Origin: a virus
IMG/VR virus record: IMGVR_UViG_3300035666_000092
Coordinates: 1-35,441 of that record
Strand: one strand, 5' to 3'
DNA length: 35,441 bases
Shown here piece after piece: positions 7,178 through 16,253 of the stretch; the first letter of the stretch is position 1, and each line of letters begins with the position of its first letter. The position numbers and the translations under genes are program-made. The notes beneath the pieces are model-generated. The model made no database searches. It saw only the letters and a list, made by a program, of their open reading frames with translations, and had not been told where the DNA came from.

Positions 7178-9475
7178 ATGAGCATGGCTGACGATATGAG
7201 CGCTTATGACAGCGCCTACGATCCCGAAGCGGGCGAAGGCGGCGCGGGCGGCTATGCCGACGCGGCGTGGGACGATCCGAGCCTCTGGGACGCCGCCGAC
7301 GACGACGACGTCCGCGAGACCGCCGTGGCGCAGCTCGACGCCGCGATCGCCTGGCAGGACACGCAGGACCTCGAGCGCAAGGACAATTTGGATCGCTGGC
7401 TGGGGCTGCCGTATGGCACCGAGCGCGCTGACTATTGCAAGGCGGTGGATCGCACCGCGATGGAAACAGTGGGGTGGATCCTGCCGGCGCTGCTCGAGAT
7501 TTTTCACGGCAGCGACGAGACCGGCCAATTTGAGCCGAGCGCCGAGAGTGACGTCGACGCGGCCGAGCAGGCCACCGACCTGGTCAATTACGTATATGCG
7601 CGCGATAATCCTGGATTTCTTGTGTCTGCGACGGTGTTGCAGGACGCGCTAATCGAGGGCCTGGGCACCTGGAAAGTGGAATGGGACGACGCCGAAGCGG
7701 TGACGGTAACAACGCATACCGGGCTGTCGATGGAGCAGGCGCAGGCGCTGGTGCAGCAGGAGGGCGTCGAGCTGTTGGCGGGCCGCGTGCGCGTGGAGGC
7801 TTCGCCGATCACTGCGCAATCGATTGAGGCGATGGCGCAGGCGAGCGGGGACCCGATGCTAATGCAGGCGCTGCTGCCGCCGCCGCGCCAGGTGATGGAT
7901 ATGCGCATTCGCCGGCGCAAAAAGCGCGATCGTGTACGTGTCGAAGCGGTGCCGAATAGCGAGTACGGATATGAGCCCGGCGCGCGGAATGCAGCCGACG
8001 CCAACTTTCACTATCACCGGCGGCTGATGCCGCGCGCTGACCTCGTGGCGCTGGGGTACGATGACCAGGTGATTGCGGACTTGCAAGCCGAAGCCAGCGG
8101 CAAGCTGGATCCGTGGCGCACGCACACCGAGACATTTTCTGATGCGATCGCGCCGTCGATGCAGCATGAAAGCATGGAGCTGCTGGCTTATTATGAGTGC
8201 TATCTGCGCGCTGATTGCGACGGCGACGGCATTGCAGAGTGGCGCAAGGTGTGCCTGGCCGGGACGGGTAAAGAGCTGCTGCACCAGGAGATGATCGACA
8301 AGCCGCCTTTTGTGCCGGTGTCGCCGATCCTGCTGTCGCATCACCTCGAGGGTCTGGCGGTGGTGGACCTGGTCAAGGATTTGCAGGCGATCCGCACCGA
8401 TATTCTTCGGCTGATGGTGGACGGCCTTTTTGACACGACGGTGCCGAGATTTAAGGTGTTGCATTCCGCCAAAAAGCAAACCTGGGAAGCGCTGCTGTCG
8501 CCGGCGACGGGCCGGCCGATTCCGGTGACGACCATGGACGAGGTCGAGGCGTTTCAGCCGCCCTGGTCGGGCGCGCAGGCGCTGCCGCTGATGGAATGGC
8601 TGGAGCGACAGCGAGAGCAGCGCACCGGCGTGTCGACAACTTCGACGGGCGCCTCGCCTGATTTGTTGCAGAACCAAACGGCGGCGGCGGTTAATCAGCT
8701 GATGACCGCGGCGCAGCAGAAGATTGGGTTGATCGCGCGGGTGATGGCCGAGACCGGCTACAAGCCCTTGTTTATGCGCATTCTCGAGCTGCTGGTGCAG
8801 CATCAGGACAAACCGCGCACGCTGCGTTTGCGCAACCGATGGGTGGCGATGGAGCCGGCGAGCTGGGATGCGTCAATGGATTATGTGCCCAATGTCGGAT
8901 TGGGCACGGGTGACAAAACCAAGGTGCGCCAGGCGCTTATGGATATGCTGGCGATCCAGCGCGAGGCGCTGCAGGCCGGCGCGCCGATCGCGACCTGGAA
9001 ACAAGTCTACAACACGCTAAAAGAGCTCACGCGCGCGTCCAATTTGCCGAGCGTCGAGCCTTACTTTGTCGATCCGTCGACTGAGGGGCAGCAGCAGCAG
9101 CCAGCCGGGCCGCCGGATCCGATGGCGGACCCTGCGGTGGCGGGGCTTGTGGCGGGCGAGCAGGTGAAGGCTGACAGCGCGCTGCGCCGGGAGTTGATCG
9201 AGGACGCCTACAAGCGCGACAAGATGTGGGTCGATTTGGCGATCGAGGGCATTAAGTCGGGCTTTGCGCCGCCGTGGCAGGATCTGTTGGCGCTGGTGTC
9301 GCAACCGCCTGCGCTGATGCAGGCGCCGCCAGCTGATGCTGCAAGCGGCGCGGCGCCGATCGGCATGCCTAGTGAAATGCCTCAGGACGCGCCGCAAGCG
9401 CCGCCGATGCCAAATAGCACGCCCATGCTGGGGCCCATGCTGGGGCCAACGCCGGCGCCGTTGGGAGGGCTGTGA
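7178..9475 (+). CDS. Portal protein (large podovirus type)
   Basis: The 765-residue length and directly post-terminase position fit the large portals of podoviruses such as the P22 and BPP-1 groups. Recognisable pieces include the N-terminal KAVDRTAMETVGWILPALLE and FHGSD segment, the ECYLRADCDGDGIAEWRKV segment with the DGDG motif, and a long helical C-terminal part with GPPDPMADP and a Pro/Met-rich tail of repeated MLGP units. Twelve copies form the ring through which DNA enters and leaves. A second in-frame ATG at 7184 could be the true start. The N-terminal ~45 residues are acidic and disordered. Confidence 0.85.
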   Translation: MSMADDMSAYDSAYDPEAGEGGAGGYADAAWDDPSLWDAADDDDVRETAVAQLDAAIAWQDTQDLERKDNLDRWLGLPYGTERADYCKAVDRTAMETVGWILPALLEIFHGSDETGQFEPSAESDVDAAEQATDLVNYVYARDNPGFLVSATVLQDALIEGLGTWKVEWDDAEAVTVTTHTGLSMEQAQALVQQEGVELLAGRVRVEASPITAQSIEAMAQASGDPMLMQALLPPPRQVMDMRIRRRKKRDRVRVEAVPNSEYGYEPGARNAADANFHYHRRLMPRADLVALGYDDQVIADLQAEASGKLDPWRTHTETFSDAIAPSMQHESMELLAYYECYLRADCDGDGIAEWRKVCLAGTGKELLHQEMIDKPPFVPVSPILLSHHLEGLAVVDLVKDLQAIRTDILRLMVDGLFDTTVPRFKVLHSAKKQTWEALLSPATGRPIPVTTMDEVEAFQPPWSGAQALPLMEWLERQREQRTGVSTTSTGASPDLLQNQTAAAVNQLMTAAQQKIGLIARVMAETGYKPLFMRILELLVQHQDKPRTLRLRNRWVAMEPASWDASMDYVPNVGLGTGDKTKVRQALMDMLAIQREALQAGAPIATWKQVYNTLKELTRASNLPSVEPYFVDPSTEGQQQQPAGPPDPMADPAVAGLVAGEQVKADSALRRELIEDAYKRDKMWVDLAIEGIKSGFAPPWQDLLALVSQPPALMQAPPADAASGAAPIGMPSEMPQDAPQAPPMPNSTPMLGPMLGPTPAPLGGL

Positions 9476-9909
9476 TGGATAGCTGGTTCAGCCGTTTGGC
9501 GACCTGGTGCGCAGCTGTGCGCGCAAGCGTGTGGCCGCAGGTGGACGCAGCGCGCCCTGATGAGGATGAGGCCAAAAGCGCTTTTGCTAAGAGGCTGGCG
9601 CGAACTGCGCCGCTGCCGAAGAAGGAGGAGCCGCCGCCGGATCTTGAGCCGCGTGTGCGTGCCGCTTTTGCACGGGAGGCGCAGGCGCTGTTAAGCGCGC
9701 CCGCCTTTGCAGAGGCGCACGATCGCCTTCTGCGCACCTATATGCAGGCCTGGCTCAATACCCCAGGCGGCGCAGTGGCGGAGCGCGAGCGCCTGTATGC
9801 GTACGCGCAGGCTGCGCGTGCGGTGCAGTCGGAGTTGGTCGCTATGATGGCGGCGGCGCCTGCGCAGACAGATGAGCAGCGGCCGGGCCGTCTGGCGTCG
9901 TCGCGATAA
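9475..9909 (+). CDS. Virion-module protein, 144 aa, unknown function
   Basis: Starts in a TGATG overlap with the portal gene after a strong ribosome site (GGGAGGG). The product is helical with an amphipathic N-terminus (SWFSRLATWCAAV) and a Pro/Glu linker near residue 55. Small genes of this kind lie between portal and scaffold genes in many podoviruses; no function is established from sequence. Confidence 0.65.
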   Translation: MDSWFSRLATWCAAVRASVWPQVDAARPDEDEAKSAFAKRLARTAPLPKKEEPPPDLEPRVRAAFAREAQALLSAPAFAEAHDRLLRTYMQAWLNTPGGAVAERERLYAYAQAARAVQSELVAMMAAAPAQTDEQRPGRLASSR

Positions 9910-9927
9910 TCACAACGGAGAACGTGC

Positions 9928-11013
9928 ATGATGAATGGTGGTGCGCCCAGCGCGCCGGCCGCGCCTGCGGCAAGCGCGAGCGACGGCGGTCTGTCATTGG
10001 AAGCCGCGGCGGCCGAGATTGGCGCGCTAAGCGACGATTACGGCGACGACGAGAGCGGCCAGCCGCGCGACGATCGCGGGCGTTACGCGCGCCGTGAGAC
10101 CGCGCAAGAGGGCGACGAAGGCGACGCCGATCGCGAGTTTGATCTCGACACAGACGCCGATCCCGACGCGCTCGAGGCCGATGACGCAGACGGCGAGGAG
10201 GTCGAAGCTGAGGCCGAGCCGGTTTTCAAGGTGGTGGTCGACGGCGAGGAGCGCGAGGTTACGCAGAGCGAGTTGGTGAAAGGCTATTCGCTCGGCGAAG
10301 CCGCCTACAAGCGCATGTCGGAAGCCGCGCAGGTGCGCAAGCAGGCAGACGAATATGCGCGCCAGGCCACCGTTGAGCGCCAAGCCTATACGCAGCTGTT
10401 GCATAATGTGGGCGCGTTCCTGGAGAGCCAAGCGCCGAGCGCGCAGATGATCGAGCAGATGATGCTGCAGGATCCGGTGGAGGGCTATCGGGCGCGCGAG
10501 GTGCGCGATCAGATCCTTTCTAAGGCGGCGGAATTTCGGCACGGCTTTGAGGCCATGACCAGGGCCGCCGCCGCCTATGAACAAAGACAGTTGCAAGAAG
10601 AATTGAAGGCGGCGCAGGCGCAGCTACCAGTGGTAGTTCCTGAGTGGAAAGATTCCGCGCGCGCCCAGAAGGAGCTGCCTGAAATCTATACATTCATGGT
10701 GCGCGAGGGCTTCCAGCACGAGGAGCTGGCGCGCATTACTGACGCGCGTGCGATGAAAATCGCGCGCAAAGCCTGGCTGTTTGATCGCCTGCAAGCGAAG
10801 GGCAAGATGCCCGTCGCCCAGGCCCAAGGCAGACCGGGGCCCGACGGCGCCAGGCAGGCGCAACCGCAGCGACCGGGGAAGCCGGCGCCGCGCAGCCTGC
10901 CGCCGGGCAGCCGCGCACAACCCAGCAAGAGCCGCGCCGCGCAGGCCATCGCCGATCGCGCGCGCGCCACCGGCTCCCTGGAGGATGTGGCGGCGTGGAT
11001 CGGCGTCGACTGA
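9928..11013 (+). CDS. Scaffold-like capsid assembly protein
   Basis: The N-terminal third is very acidic (DADREFDLDTDADPDALEAD), followed by FKVVVDGEEREVTQSELVKG and YSLGEAAYKRMSEAA, a motif common in phage scaffold proteins, then long coiled-coil helices (AAQVRKQADEYARQ onward) and a basic Pro/Arg-rich C-terminus ending with SRAAQAIADRARATGSLEDV. Acidic start, helical rod and basic capsid-binding tail is the general plan of internal scaffolds, and the gene lies directly before the major capsid gene. No protease is seen nearby, so the scaffold probably leaves the prohead intact. Confidence 0.75.
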   Translation: MMNGGAPSAPAAPAASASDGGLSLEAAAAEIGALSDDYGDDESGQPRDDRGRYARRETAQEGDEGDADREFDLDTDADPDALEADDADGEEVEAEAEPVFKVVVDGEEREVTQSELVKGYSLGEAAYKRMSEAAQVRKQADEYARQATVERQAYTQLLHNVGAFLESQAPSAQMIEQMMLQDPVEGYRAREVRDQILSKAAEFRHGFEAMTRAAAAYEQRQLQEELKAAQAQLPVVVPEWKDSARAQKELPEIYTFMVREGFQHEELARITDARAMKIARKAWLFDRLQAKGKMPVAQAQGRPGPDGARQAQPQRPGKPAPRSLPPGSRAQPSKSRAAQAIADRARATGSLEDVAAWIGVD

Positions 11014-11039
11014 CCCCTAAACCTTGAGAGGAGAACGCC

Positions 11040-12002
11040 ATGCCTGTTCCGGCTGGTACATTTTCGACGGGCCGCGCGGTGGGCAACCGCGAGGACCTGC
11101 AAGACAAGATCTATCGCATCACCCCCACCGATACGCCGTTTCAGATGCTGTGCGGTACGACGCAGGCAAAAGGCGTTCTGCACGAGTGGCAGACCGACGC
11201 GCTTGCGGCGCAGGACAATGACAACGCAGTGCTTGAGGGCGACACGCCGGCGATCACGCTCATGGCGCCTACTGCGCGGGTGCAGAACTACTGTCAAATC
11301 TCGCGCAAGACTGGCGGCGTCTCGGGCACGCAGGAGGCCGTGGATAAGGCGGGCCGCGACAGCGACCTAAACTTGTTCAAGGCAAAAGCTGGTCTCGAGC
11401 TGCGCATCGACATGGAAGGGATTTTGTCTGGCCGCCAGCCGCAGAATGCCGGCGCTGTCGACGCCAACGGCATCCAAACTACAGCGCGCCGCACGCGCGG
11501 TTTCGAGCACTTTGTGACCAGCAACGTCAGCTATGGCACTAACGGCGCGAACGGCGCCAACGCGACGACAGCGCTTACCGATGGCACTCAGCGCGCGTTC
11601 AGCGAGACCGAGTTTCTGAACGTGTTGCAGGCTTGCTATGTATCGGGCGGCAAGCCGACCGACGCGCTGCTGGGCCCGTATGCCAAGCGCTTGGCGAGCG
11701 GCTTTACCGGCCGGTCTCAGGCCCGCGTGCAGGTGTCAGATGAGACCGTGCAACAAAGCGCGAGCGTATATGCGTCTGATTTTGGCGACATTCGCCTGCA
11801 TCCGTCGCTGTATACGCGGGCGCGCACGGCGCTGATCGTCGACAAGCGTTACCTGAAAATCGCGTTTTTGCGACGCATGAAGACAAAGGACCTGCCGAGT
11901 TCGGGCGACAATGAGAGCTTCATGATGGTTACTGAATACGCGCTGCACATGGGCAACCAGGCGAGCTGCGGGAAGGTCGCTGACCTGACCACGGCGCCAT
12001 AG
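11040..12002 (+). CDS. Major capsid protein, SU10/DUF5309-type
   Basis: The opening (TFSTGRAVGNREDLQDKIYR then ITPTDTPFQMLCG) is the usual start of the SU10-like/DUF5309 major capsid family with HK97 fold. ARVQNYCQISRKTGGVSGTQ, followed by a long helical segment, and the LHPSLYTRARTALIVDKRYL segment near residue 255 are further family features. The 320-residue length fits. A very good ribosome site (GAGGAGAACGCC before ATG) suits a highly expressed protein. It forms the icosahedral shell around the scaffold. Neighbours upstream (scaffold) and downstream (adaptor) confirm the role. Confidence 0.88.
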   Translation: MPVPAGTFSTGRAVGNREDLQDKIYRITPTDTPFQMLCGTTQAKGVLHEWQTDALAAQDNDNAVLEGDTPAITLMAPTARVQNYCQISRKTGGVSGTQEAVDKAGRDSDLNLFKAKAGLELRIDMEGILSGRQPQNAGAVDANGIQTTARRTRGFEHFVTSNVSYGTNGANGANATTALTDGTQRAFSETEFLNVLQACYVSGGKPTDALLGPYAKRLASGFTGRSQARVQVSDETVQQSASVYASDFGDIRLHPSLYTRARTALIVDKRYLKIAFLRRMKTKDLPSSGDNESFMMVTEYALHMGNQASCGKVADLTTAP

Positions 12003-12011
12003 GGGCTGGCT

Positions 12012-12257
12012 ATGGTTCGTGGCGCACCGCCTGCCGATGTCGTTTTGGTCGAGATCGTGCGGGCGGGCGCGGTGCATGACGGCGCTGGTGGGACATTTCC
12101 CGTTGGCGCCGTTATCGCCGTCACGTTGGTGCAGGCGCAATCGCTGGCAGAAAACGGCTACGCGATTGGCGCGCGTACGCCAGCAGGCGCACGCTCAGAC
12201 ACAACACCCACAGAGACACCTGCCGCCGCGTCACGTGCGCGGCGCAAAAGCGCATAA
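12012..12257 (+). CDS. Small virion-module protein, 81 aa
   Basis: A short gene just after the capsid gene. The first ~50 residues are hydrophobic/beta-like (DVVLVEIVRAGAVHDGAGGT, FPVGAVIAVTLVQAQSLAEN), the rest is Thr/Pro/Ala-rich and basic. Small genes in this place often encode head-decoration or connector proteins; no family recognised. Confidence 0.55.
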   Translation: MVRGAPPADVVLVEIVRAGAVHDGAGGTFPVGAVIAVTLVQAQSLAENGYAIGARTPAGARSDTTPTETPAAASRARRKSA

Positions 12258-12267
12258 GGGGCTGCCT

Positions 12268-12555
12268 GTGCATTTGTTGCATCGCAATCCGGTTACGGGA
12301 AAATCGACCTACTATGTCGAGACCGACGACAGTTATGTGATCTACACAGAGCAGGACGTTGAGCCGGTGCTCGACTTTTGTGTCGCCAAGGCCAGCGAGA
12401 AGCCTGGCGCTGCCTTTCGACACGCCGCCGAGATTCCGCTGGTGTTCGTTGACCAGGCCGCCGTCGAGGGCTGGCTGCACGATGAGAAGAAGTGGAAGCA
12501 GTGGCTAAATGATCGCGATCACTACCGCTTTCGCACATGGGAAGGGCGGCTATGA
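12268..12555 (+). CDS. Conserved small podovirus-type protein, 95 aa
   Basis: I chose the GTG at 12268, ten bases after the previous stop with AAGGGG as ribosome site; an open frame exists further upstream but overlaps the previous gene completely. The C-terminal segment EKKWKQWLNDRDHYRFRTWE resembles a conserved motif (a WLND-type sequence) of short proteins encoded between capsid and adaptor genes in BPP-1-like phages. Function is not established. Ends in an ATGA overlap with the adaptor gene. Confidence 0.65.
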   Translation: MHLLHRNPVTGKSTYYVETDDSYVIYTEQDVEPVLDFCVAKASEKPGAAFRHAAEIPLVFVDQAAVEGWLHDEKKWKQWLNDRDHYRFRTWEGRL

Positions 12556-13202
12556 CTATCGCCACATATAACGATCTCAAAAACGCCGTTACCGACGAGC
12601 TGCTGCGCGCTGGTGACGCGACTTTTGCCGCCCGATTGCCGCGCCTGATCGCGCAGGCCGAGCGCGGTATCGAGCGCGATCTGCGCTGCAAGGAGATGGA
12701 GCAGACCGTCACGCTGACGCTGACGGCAGGGAGCGCTGTGCCCACTGGCGGTATGCCGAGCAATCTGATGGAGGTGTGCGCCATCGAGTTGCTAACGGCG
12801 CCGCCGCAGCCGCTTGATGCGATGGAGCGAAAGGCGATGTCGCTGCGGTTTAGCGGCGCGCCTGCAGGCCGGCCTCAGGCGTATGTTGAATGGGGTGGCG
12901 GGCTGACCTTCGCACCAACGCCCGACGCTACATACCAGGCGCGCCTGGATTACTATGCGCGTCTTGCGCCGCTGTCGGACGCGGCGCCTACCAACACGGT
13001 GTTTACGCGCTATTGGGATCTGTATCTGTACGCGACGTTGCTCGCCTCTGCGCCTGGTCTGGCCGATGATGCGCGGATCAAAGTGTGGGGTGAGTTGTAC
13101 GGCGCAGCGCTCACGAGCGCGCTCGAGCAGATCAATGGCGCCAATGTGCGCAGCGCGTACGCGCGCGCCACCGCTGGGCGCGCCTATGGCAAGCTGTCGT
13201 GA
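12552..13202 (+). CDS. Head-tail adaptor protein (gp6/SU10 adaptor-like)
   Basis: The start MTIATYNDLKNAVTDELLRA, then LPRLIAQAERGIERDLRC, is the typical N-terminus of phage adaptor proteins that sit below the portal ring and close the channel. Residues ~165-200 (RYWDLYLYATLLASAPGLAD) form the usual C-terminal helix pair, followed by helical sequence. The length of 216 residues fits. ATG overlaps the preceding stop, and the gene ends in GTGA overlapping the next start. Confidence 0.75.
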   Translation: MTIATYNDLKNAVTDELLRAGDATFAARLPRLIAQAERGIERDLRCKEMEQTVTLTLTAGSAVPTGGMPSNLMEVCAIELLTAPPQPLDAMERKAMSLRFSGAPAGRPQAYVEWGGGLTFAPTPDATYQARLDYYARLAPLSDAAPTNTVFTRYWDLYLYATLLASAPGLADDARIKVWGELYGAALTSALEQINGANVRSAYARATAGRAYGKLS

Positions 13203-13435
13203 CCGACTTTTCGGGCCGCGGCGAGGGCGGCCCGCTGCTGGCGCGGCTGCGCAATGAAATCAAGCAGGCCTTTGAGCGGCGTGATGCTGCGCCGCTGCGT
13301 CTGAACGCCTACCAACCGAGCACGCTGCCGCCGCCGGCGCGGTTGCGCGGTCATGTGGTTTTTATCGAAACGACGGCGCGCCCCGCTTACAGCGACGGCG
13401 CGGCCTGGCGTTACATGGATGGGAGCGCGGTTTAA
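13199..13435 (+). CDS. Small tail/connector protein, 78 aa
   Basis: Starts at GTG in a GTGA overlap with the adaptor gene and ends adjoining the next ATG. The C-terminal GHVVFIETTARPAYSDGAAW then RYMDG is a short motif found at the end of small phage structural proteins. Helical N-terminal half. Role unknown; by position a minor connector or tail component. Confidence 0.6.
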   Translation: MTDFSGRGEGGPLLARLRNEIKQAFERRDAAPLRLNAYQPSTLPPPARLRGHVVFIETTARPAYSDGAAWRYMDGSAV

Positions 13436-14199
13436 TGCCTGCAGTCGCATCGCCGCGCCTGCGCCTGGAAAAGCAGGCGACGGGCGAAAACACCAACACC
13501 TGGGGGGTGCGCCTGAACGACGGCGGCCTCGAGCTGATCGACCAAGCGATTGCTGGTGTAACAACAAAGGCTGTGACTGGCGCAGCGGCGCTGACCGCTA
13601 CCAACTTCGCAGCCGACGAAGCGCGTAGCGCTGTGCTGCGGCTGACGGGCGACGGAGGCACGCTCACGATCCCGGCTGTGCAGAAGGTGTATCTGGTCGA
13701 CAATGCCTGCACCGGCGCGGTGACGATCACTGCCGGCGCCGGCGCAGCGGTGGTGCAGCCGGGGGAAGTGGCGCCAATCTATTGCGACGGCGTCGTGGTG
13801 CGGCGCATCGGCATTCGCAATTTTGGCGACGCGGTGTTGAAGGCTGCGGCCGATCCCGTCGACGCCACCGACATCGCCAATCGCAGATGGGTTCTCGCGC
13901 AGATCGGCGCGGTGGCGCAGTCGCTCTGGCTGCCGCGCACCAGCGCGATCGTGGCGGCGGCAGGCGATCGCATCCTGGCCGACACCAGCGCCGGCGCTTG
14001 GACCCTTACGCTGCCGCCGACGCCGACCACGGGCATGGAAGTGCAGGTGATCGACGCGCGCGCGACATGGCACACCAACGCGCTGACGATCGCGCGCAAC
14101 GGCGCGACGATCGCCGATCTCGCGGAGGATCTGATTTGCGATCTGCGCGCTGCGCGCGTGTCGTTGGTTTACACCGGCGCGACCTGGGCGGTCGGCTAA
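13435..14199 (+). CDS. Minor tail/structural protein, 254 aa
   Basis: The N-terminus PRLRLEKQATGENTNTWGVR followed by LNDGGLELIDQAI is a recurrent motif of phage tail and fibre-base proteins (Gxx-NTWG...LN). Beta-rich body with repeats of the kind GAVTITAGAGAAV. It follows the adaptor region, so it may be part of the tail knob or fibre attachment. Exact role not resolvable. Confidence 0.6.
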   Translation: MPAVASPRLRLEKQATGENTNTWGVRLNDGGLELIDQAIAGVTTKAVTGAAALTATNFAADEARSAVLRLTGDGGTLTIPAVQKVYLVDNACTGAVTITAGAGAAVVQPGEVAPIYCDGVVVRRIGIRNFGDAVLKAAADPVDATDIANRRWVLAQIGAVAQSLWLPRTSAIVAAAGDRILADTSAGAWTLTLPPTPTTGMEVQVIDARATWHTNALTIARNGATIADLAEDLICDLRAARVSLVYTGATWAVG

Positions 14200-14211
14200 G
14201 GGGAGGCGCAT

Positions 14212-15732
14212 ATGGCCTGGCGAGCCCTGCCGATCGAGATTGGCGACGGTCTGTTATTCGACGAGACCGGCGTGGCGGCTGAGGGCCGCTGGAAAGCGGG
14301 CGCGCGCGTGCGGTTTCGGCGCGGCCGACCGCAGGCGATCGGCGGGTGGCAGCGTAGGCTGCCGGGCACGCTGTCAGGCGTGTGTCGTGCTGCCATTGCC
14401 TGGAGCAATCGCGCCCGGGATCTGCAGATCGCCTACGGCACACACTCGCACCTGCAGATTGAGCGCGGCGGCGCGCTGTATGACGTGACGCCGACAGGGC
14501 TAGCAGTGGGCGCGATCGACGCCGGCAGCCTGGGCGGCTTTGGCGAAGGGCTCTACGGGCGCGGCGCCTACGGCGTCGGCGAGCTTGGCGGCGGACTGTT
14601 GCGCACCTGGTCGCTTGCGCCGTATGGCGAGCAGCTGCTGGCAAGCCCGCGCGGCGGCACGCTGTATGCCTGGCTGGGCAATACGGGCGTGCGCGCCAGC
14701 GCGGTGGCGGGCGCACCAGCTGTCATCGAGGCGATGTTTGTCGATCCCAATCGCTATGCGGTGGCGCTGGGCGCCACAGAGCAGGGAACGGGCAACTTCC
14801 ACCCGATGCTGGTGCGGTGGAGCGATCAGGACGATTACGCGAGCTGGGTGGCCAGCGCGACCAACAAGGCGGGCGAATTTCCCGTGACCGAAGGCGCCAA
14901 ACTGGTGGGCGGATCGCCAGGATCGCCATCGCTGATTTGGACTGACACAGCCTTGTACGAGATGCGCCTTTTGGATGCCGACCTAGTGTGGGGCTTTCCG
15001 CTGGTCGGCACCGGCTGCGGCCTGATCGGGCCGCGGGCGCATGCGCGGCGCGATGGTCTGGCCTGGTGGATGAGCCCGACCGGGCAGTTTTTCGAGTTTA
15101 CCGGCGGGCCGCCGACGCCGCTGCCGTGCCCGCTGCTCGATGAGGTGTTTGATAATCTGAATTGGGCGCAGGCCGAGAAGGTGCACGCCGCGCCGAATAC
15201 GGCATTCGATGAGATCTGGTGGCTGTATCCCGATCGCCGCGACGGCGATGGGCGCGAATGCTCGCGTTATGTCGCTTTCCATCTGCGCGAGCGGCATTGG
15301 ACGGCGGGCCCGCTCGATCGCACTGCCTGGATTGATGCGGGCCTGTTTGCGCAACCGATCGCGGTGACGCCTGGCGGCATCGTGTACGATCACGAGACCG
15401 GCGCGAGCGCGGATGGCGGGCCGCTAGGCGAGTGGCTGATCAGCGGCGCGCTGGATACTGAAGACGGCGACGCCTTCTGGCGCATCGACGGGATGATGCC
15501 GGATGTGGAAAACCTCGAGGGCGTGCTGCAGGTCGAGATTTTGTTTCGCGACACGCCGCAGGGGCCTGAGCGCGCGATCGGACCTTTCGCGATCACGGCG
15601 GCCGCGCAGGTGCTGAAGTTTCAGGCCCAGGGCCGCCATGCGCGCATCCGCTTTTCATCGGCGACGACGCCTAGCGCCTGGCGCCTGGGCGATCCGCGCT
15701 GGGATGTGCGCGTTACAGGGATGCAGCGATGA
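14212..15732 (+). CDS. Tail knob/hub-like structural protein, 506 aa
   Basis: Good ribosome site (GGGGAGGCGCAT before ATG). The product opens PIEIGDGLLFDETGVAAEGR then WKAGARVRFRRGRPQAIGGW, a beta-rich, WD-like repeat pattern found in ~500-residue structural proteins of BPP-1-like and P22-like podoviruses (tail stabilisation or hub). The pattern of PxxxGGW and W/Y-rich strands continues to the end (ARIRFSSATTPSAWRLGDPR). I infer a tail component under the adaptor; no enzymatic motif seen. Ends in an ATGA overlap with the next gene. Confidence 0.65.
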   Translation: MAWRALPIEIGDGLLFDETGVAAEGRWKAGARVRFRRGRPQAIGGWQRRLPGTLSGVCRAAIAWSNRARDLQIAYGTHSHLQIERGGALYDVTPTGLAVGAIDAGSLGGFGEGLYGRGAYGVGELGGGLLRTWSLAPYGEQLLASPRGGTLYAWLGNTGVRASAVAGAPAVIEAMFVDPNRYAVALGATEQGTGNFHPMLVRWSDQDDYASWVASATNKAGEFPVTEGAKLVGGSPGSPSLIWTDTALYEMRLLDADLVWGFPLVGTGCGLIGPRAHARRDGLAWWMSPTGQFFEFTGGPPTPLPCPLLDEVFDNLNWAQAEKVHAAPNTAFDEIWWLYPDRRDGDGRECSRYVAFHLRERHWTAGPLDRTAWIDAGLFAQPIAVTPGGIVYDHETGASADGGPLGEWLISGALDTEDGDAFWRIDGMMPDVENLEGVLQVEILFRDTPQGPERAIGPFAITAAAQVLKFQAQGRHARIRFSSATTPSAWRLGDPRWDVRVTGMQR

Positions 15733-16253
15733 TTGATACCGACACTGACACTGACACTGACACTGACGAAGACATGAAGGATGACATTGACGAGGCGGCG
15801 CTGGTGCGGCGCTGGATGCTGGGCAATGAGGCAGCGGTCGACTTTATTTTGTTGCTGTTTCGCGCGTCGCACCTGGCCGATGATGTCGTCGACGGCGACA
15901 GCTTCGATCCGCTCGCCGACCAGGGCCAGCTTTGGGCGATCTTTTTCGGCCGGCTGATGCCCAACCCCTTCTTCCAAGCGCATGTGCAGCGGTTTGCGGG
16001 CGCCATCACGCCGGCGGTGCACGATTGGGTGCTGGCGACGCGCTGGCAGCGCGAGCCGGATACAGTGAAGCGGCTGTTTGCCTACGTGCTGCGGTTGACG
16101 CTCGAGCATGCCGTGATCGTCGCGGCCGATATTGTCGGCGGCTTCGACCATGCGCAGGCGGTGGCGACCGAGATGCGCGAGGTGTTCCATATCGAAACGG
16201 GGCGCGAGGCGCTGCCGGCTTTCCTGGAGGAATGCGATGGGCTGGCTAGGTAA
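15729..16253 (+). CDS. Conserved phage protein with DT-repeat N-terminus, 174 aa
   Basis: The N-terminus is an Asp-Thr run encoded by a GACACT hexamer repeat. The body (ALVRRWMLGNEAAVDFILLL, then SHLADDVVDGDSFDPLAD, NPFFQAHVQRF) matches a family of ~160-residue phage proteins of unknown role commonly found in podovirus structural modules; the conserved piece is the D-D-x-V-D-G-D segment. The first 13 residues are likely a disordered addition. ATG overlaps the previous stop; the gene overlaps the next by 17 bp. Confidence 0.65.
   Translation: MIDTDTDTDTDTDEDMKDDIDEAALVRRWMLGNEAAVDFILLLFRASHLADDVVDGDSFDPLADQGQLWAIFFGRLMPNPFFQAHVQRFAGAITPAVHDWVLATRWQREPDTVKRLFAYVLRLTLEHAVIVAADIVGGFDHAQAVATEMREVFHIETGREALPAFLEECDGLAR
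15741..15764 (+). repeat. In-frame GACACT hexamer repeat (4 units)
   Basis: Four perfect GACACT units, flanked by the related GATACC and GACGAA, encode an Asp-Thr run at the very start of the protein. Loss or gain of a unit keeps the frame and changes only the length of the run. Confidence 0.9.
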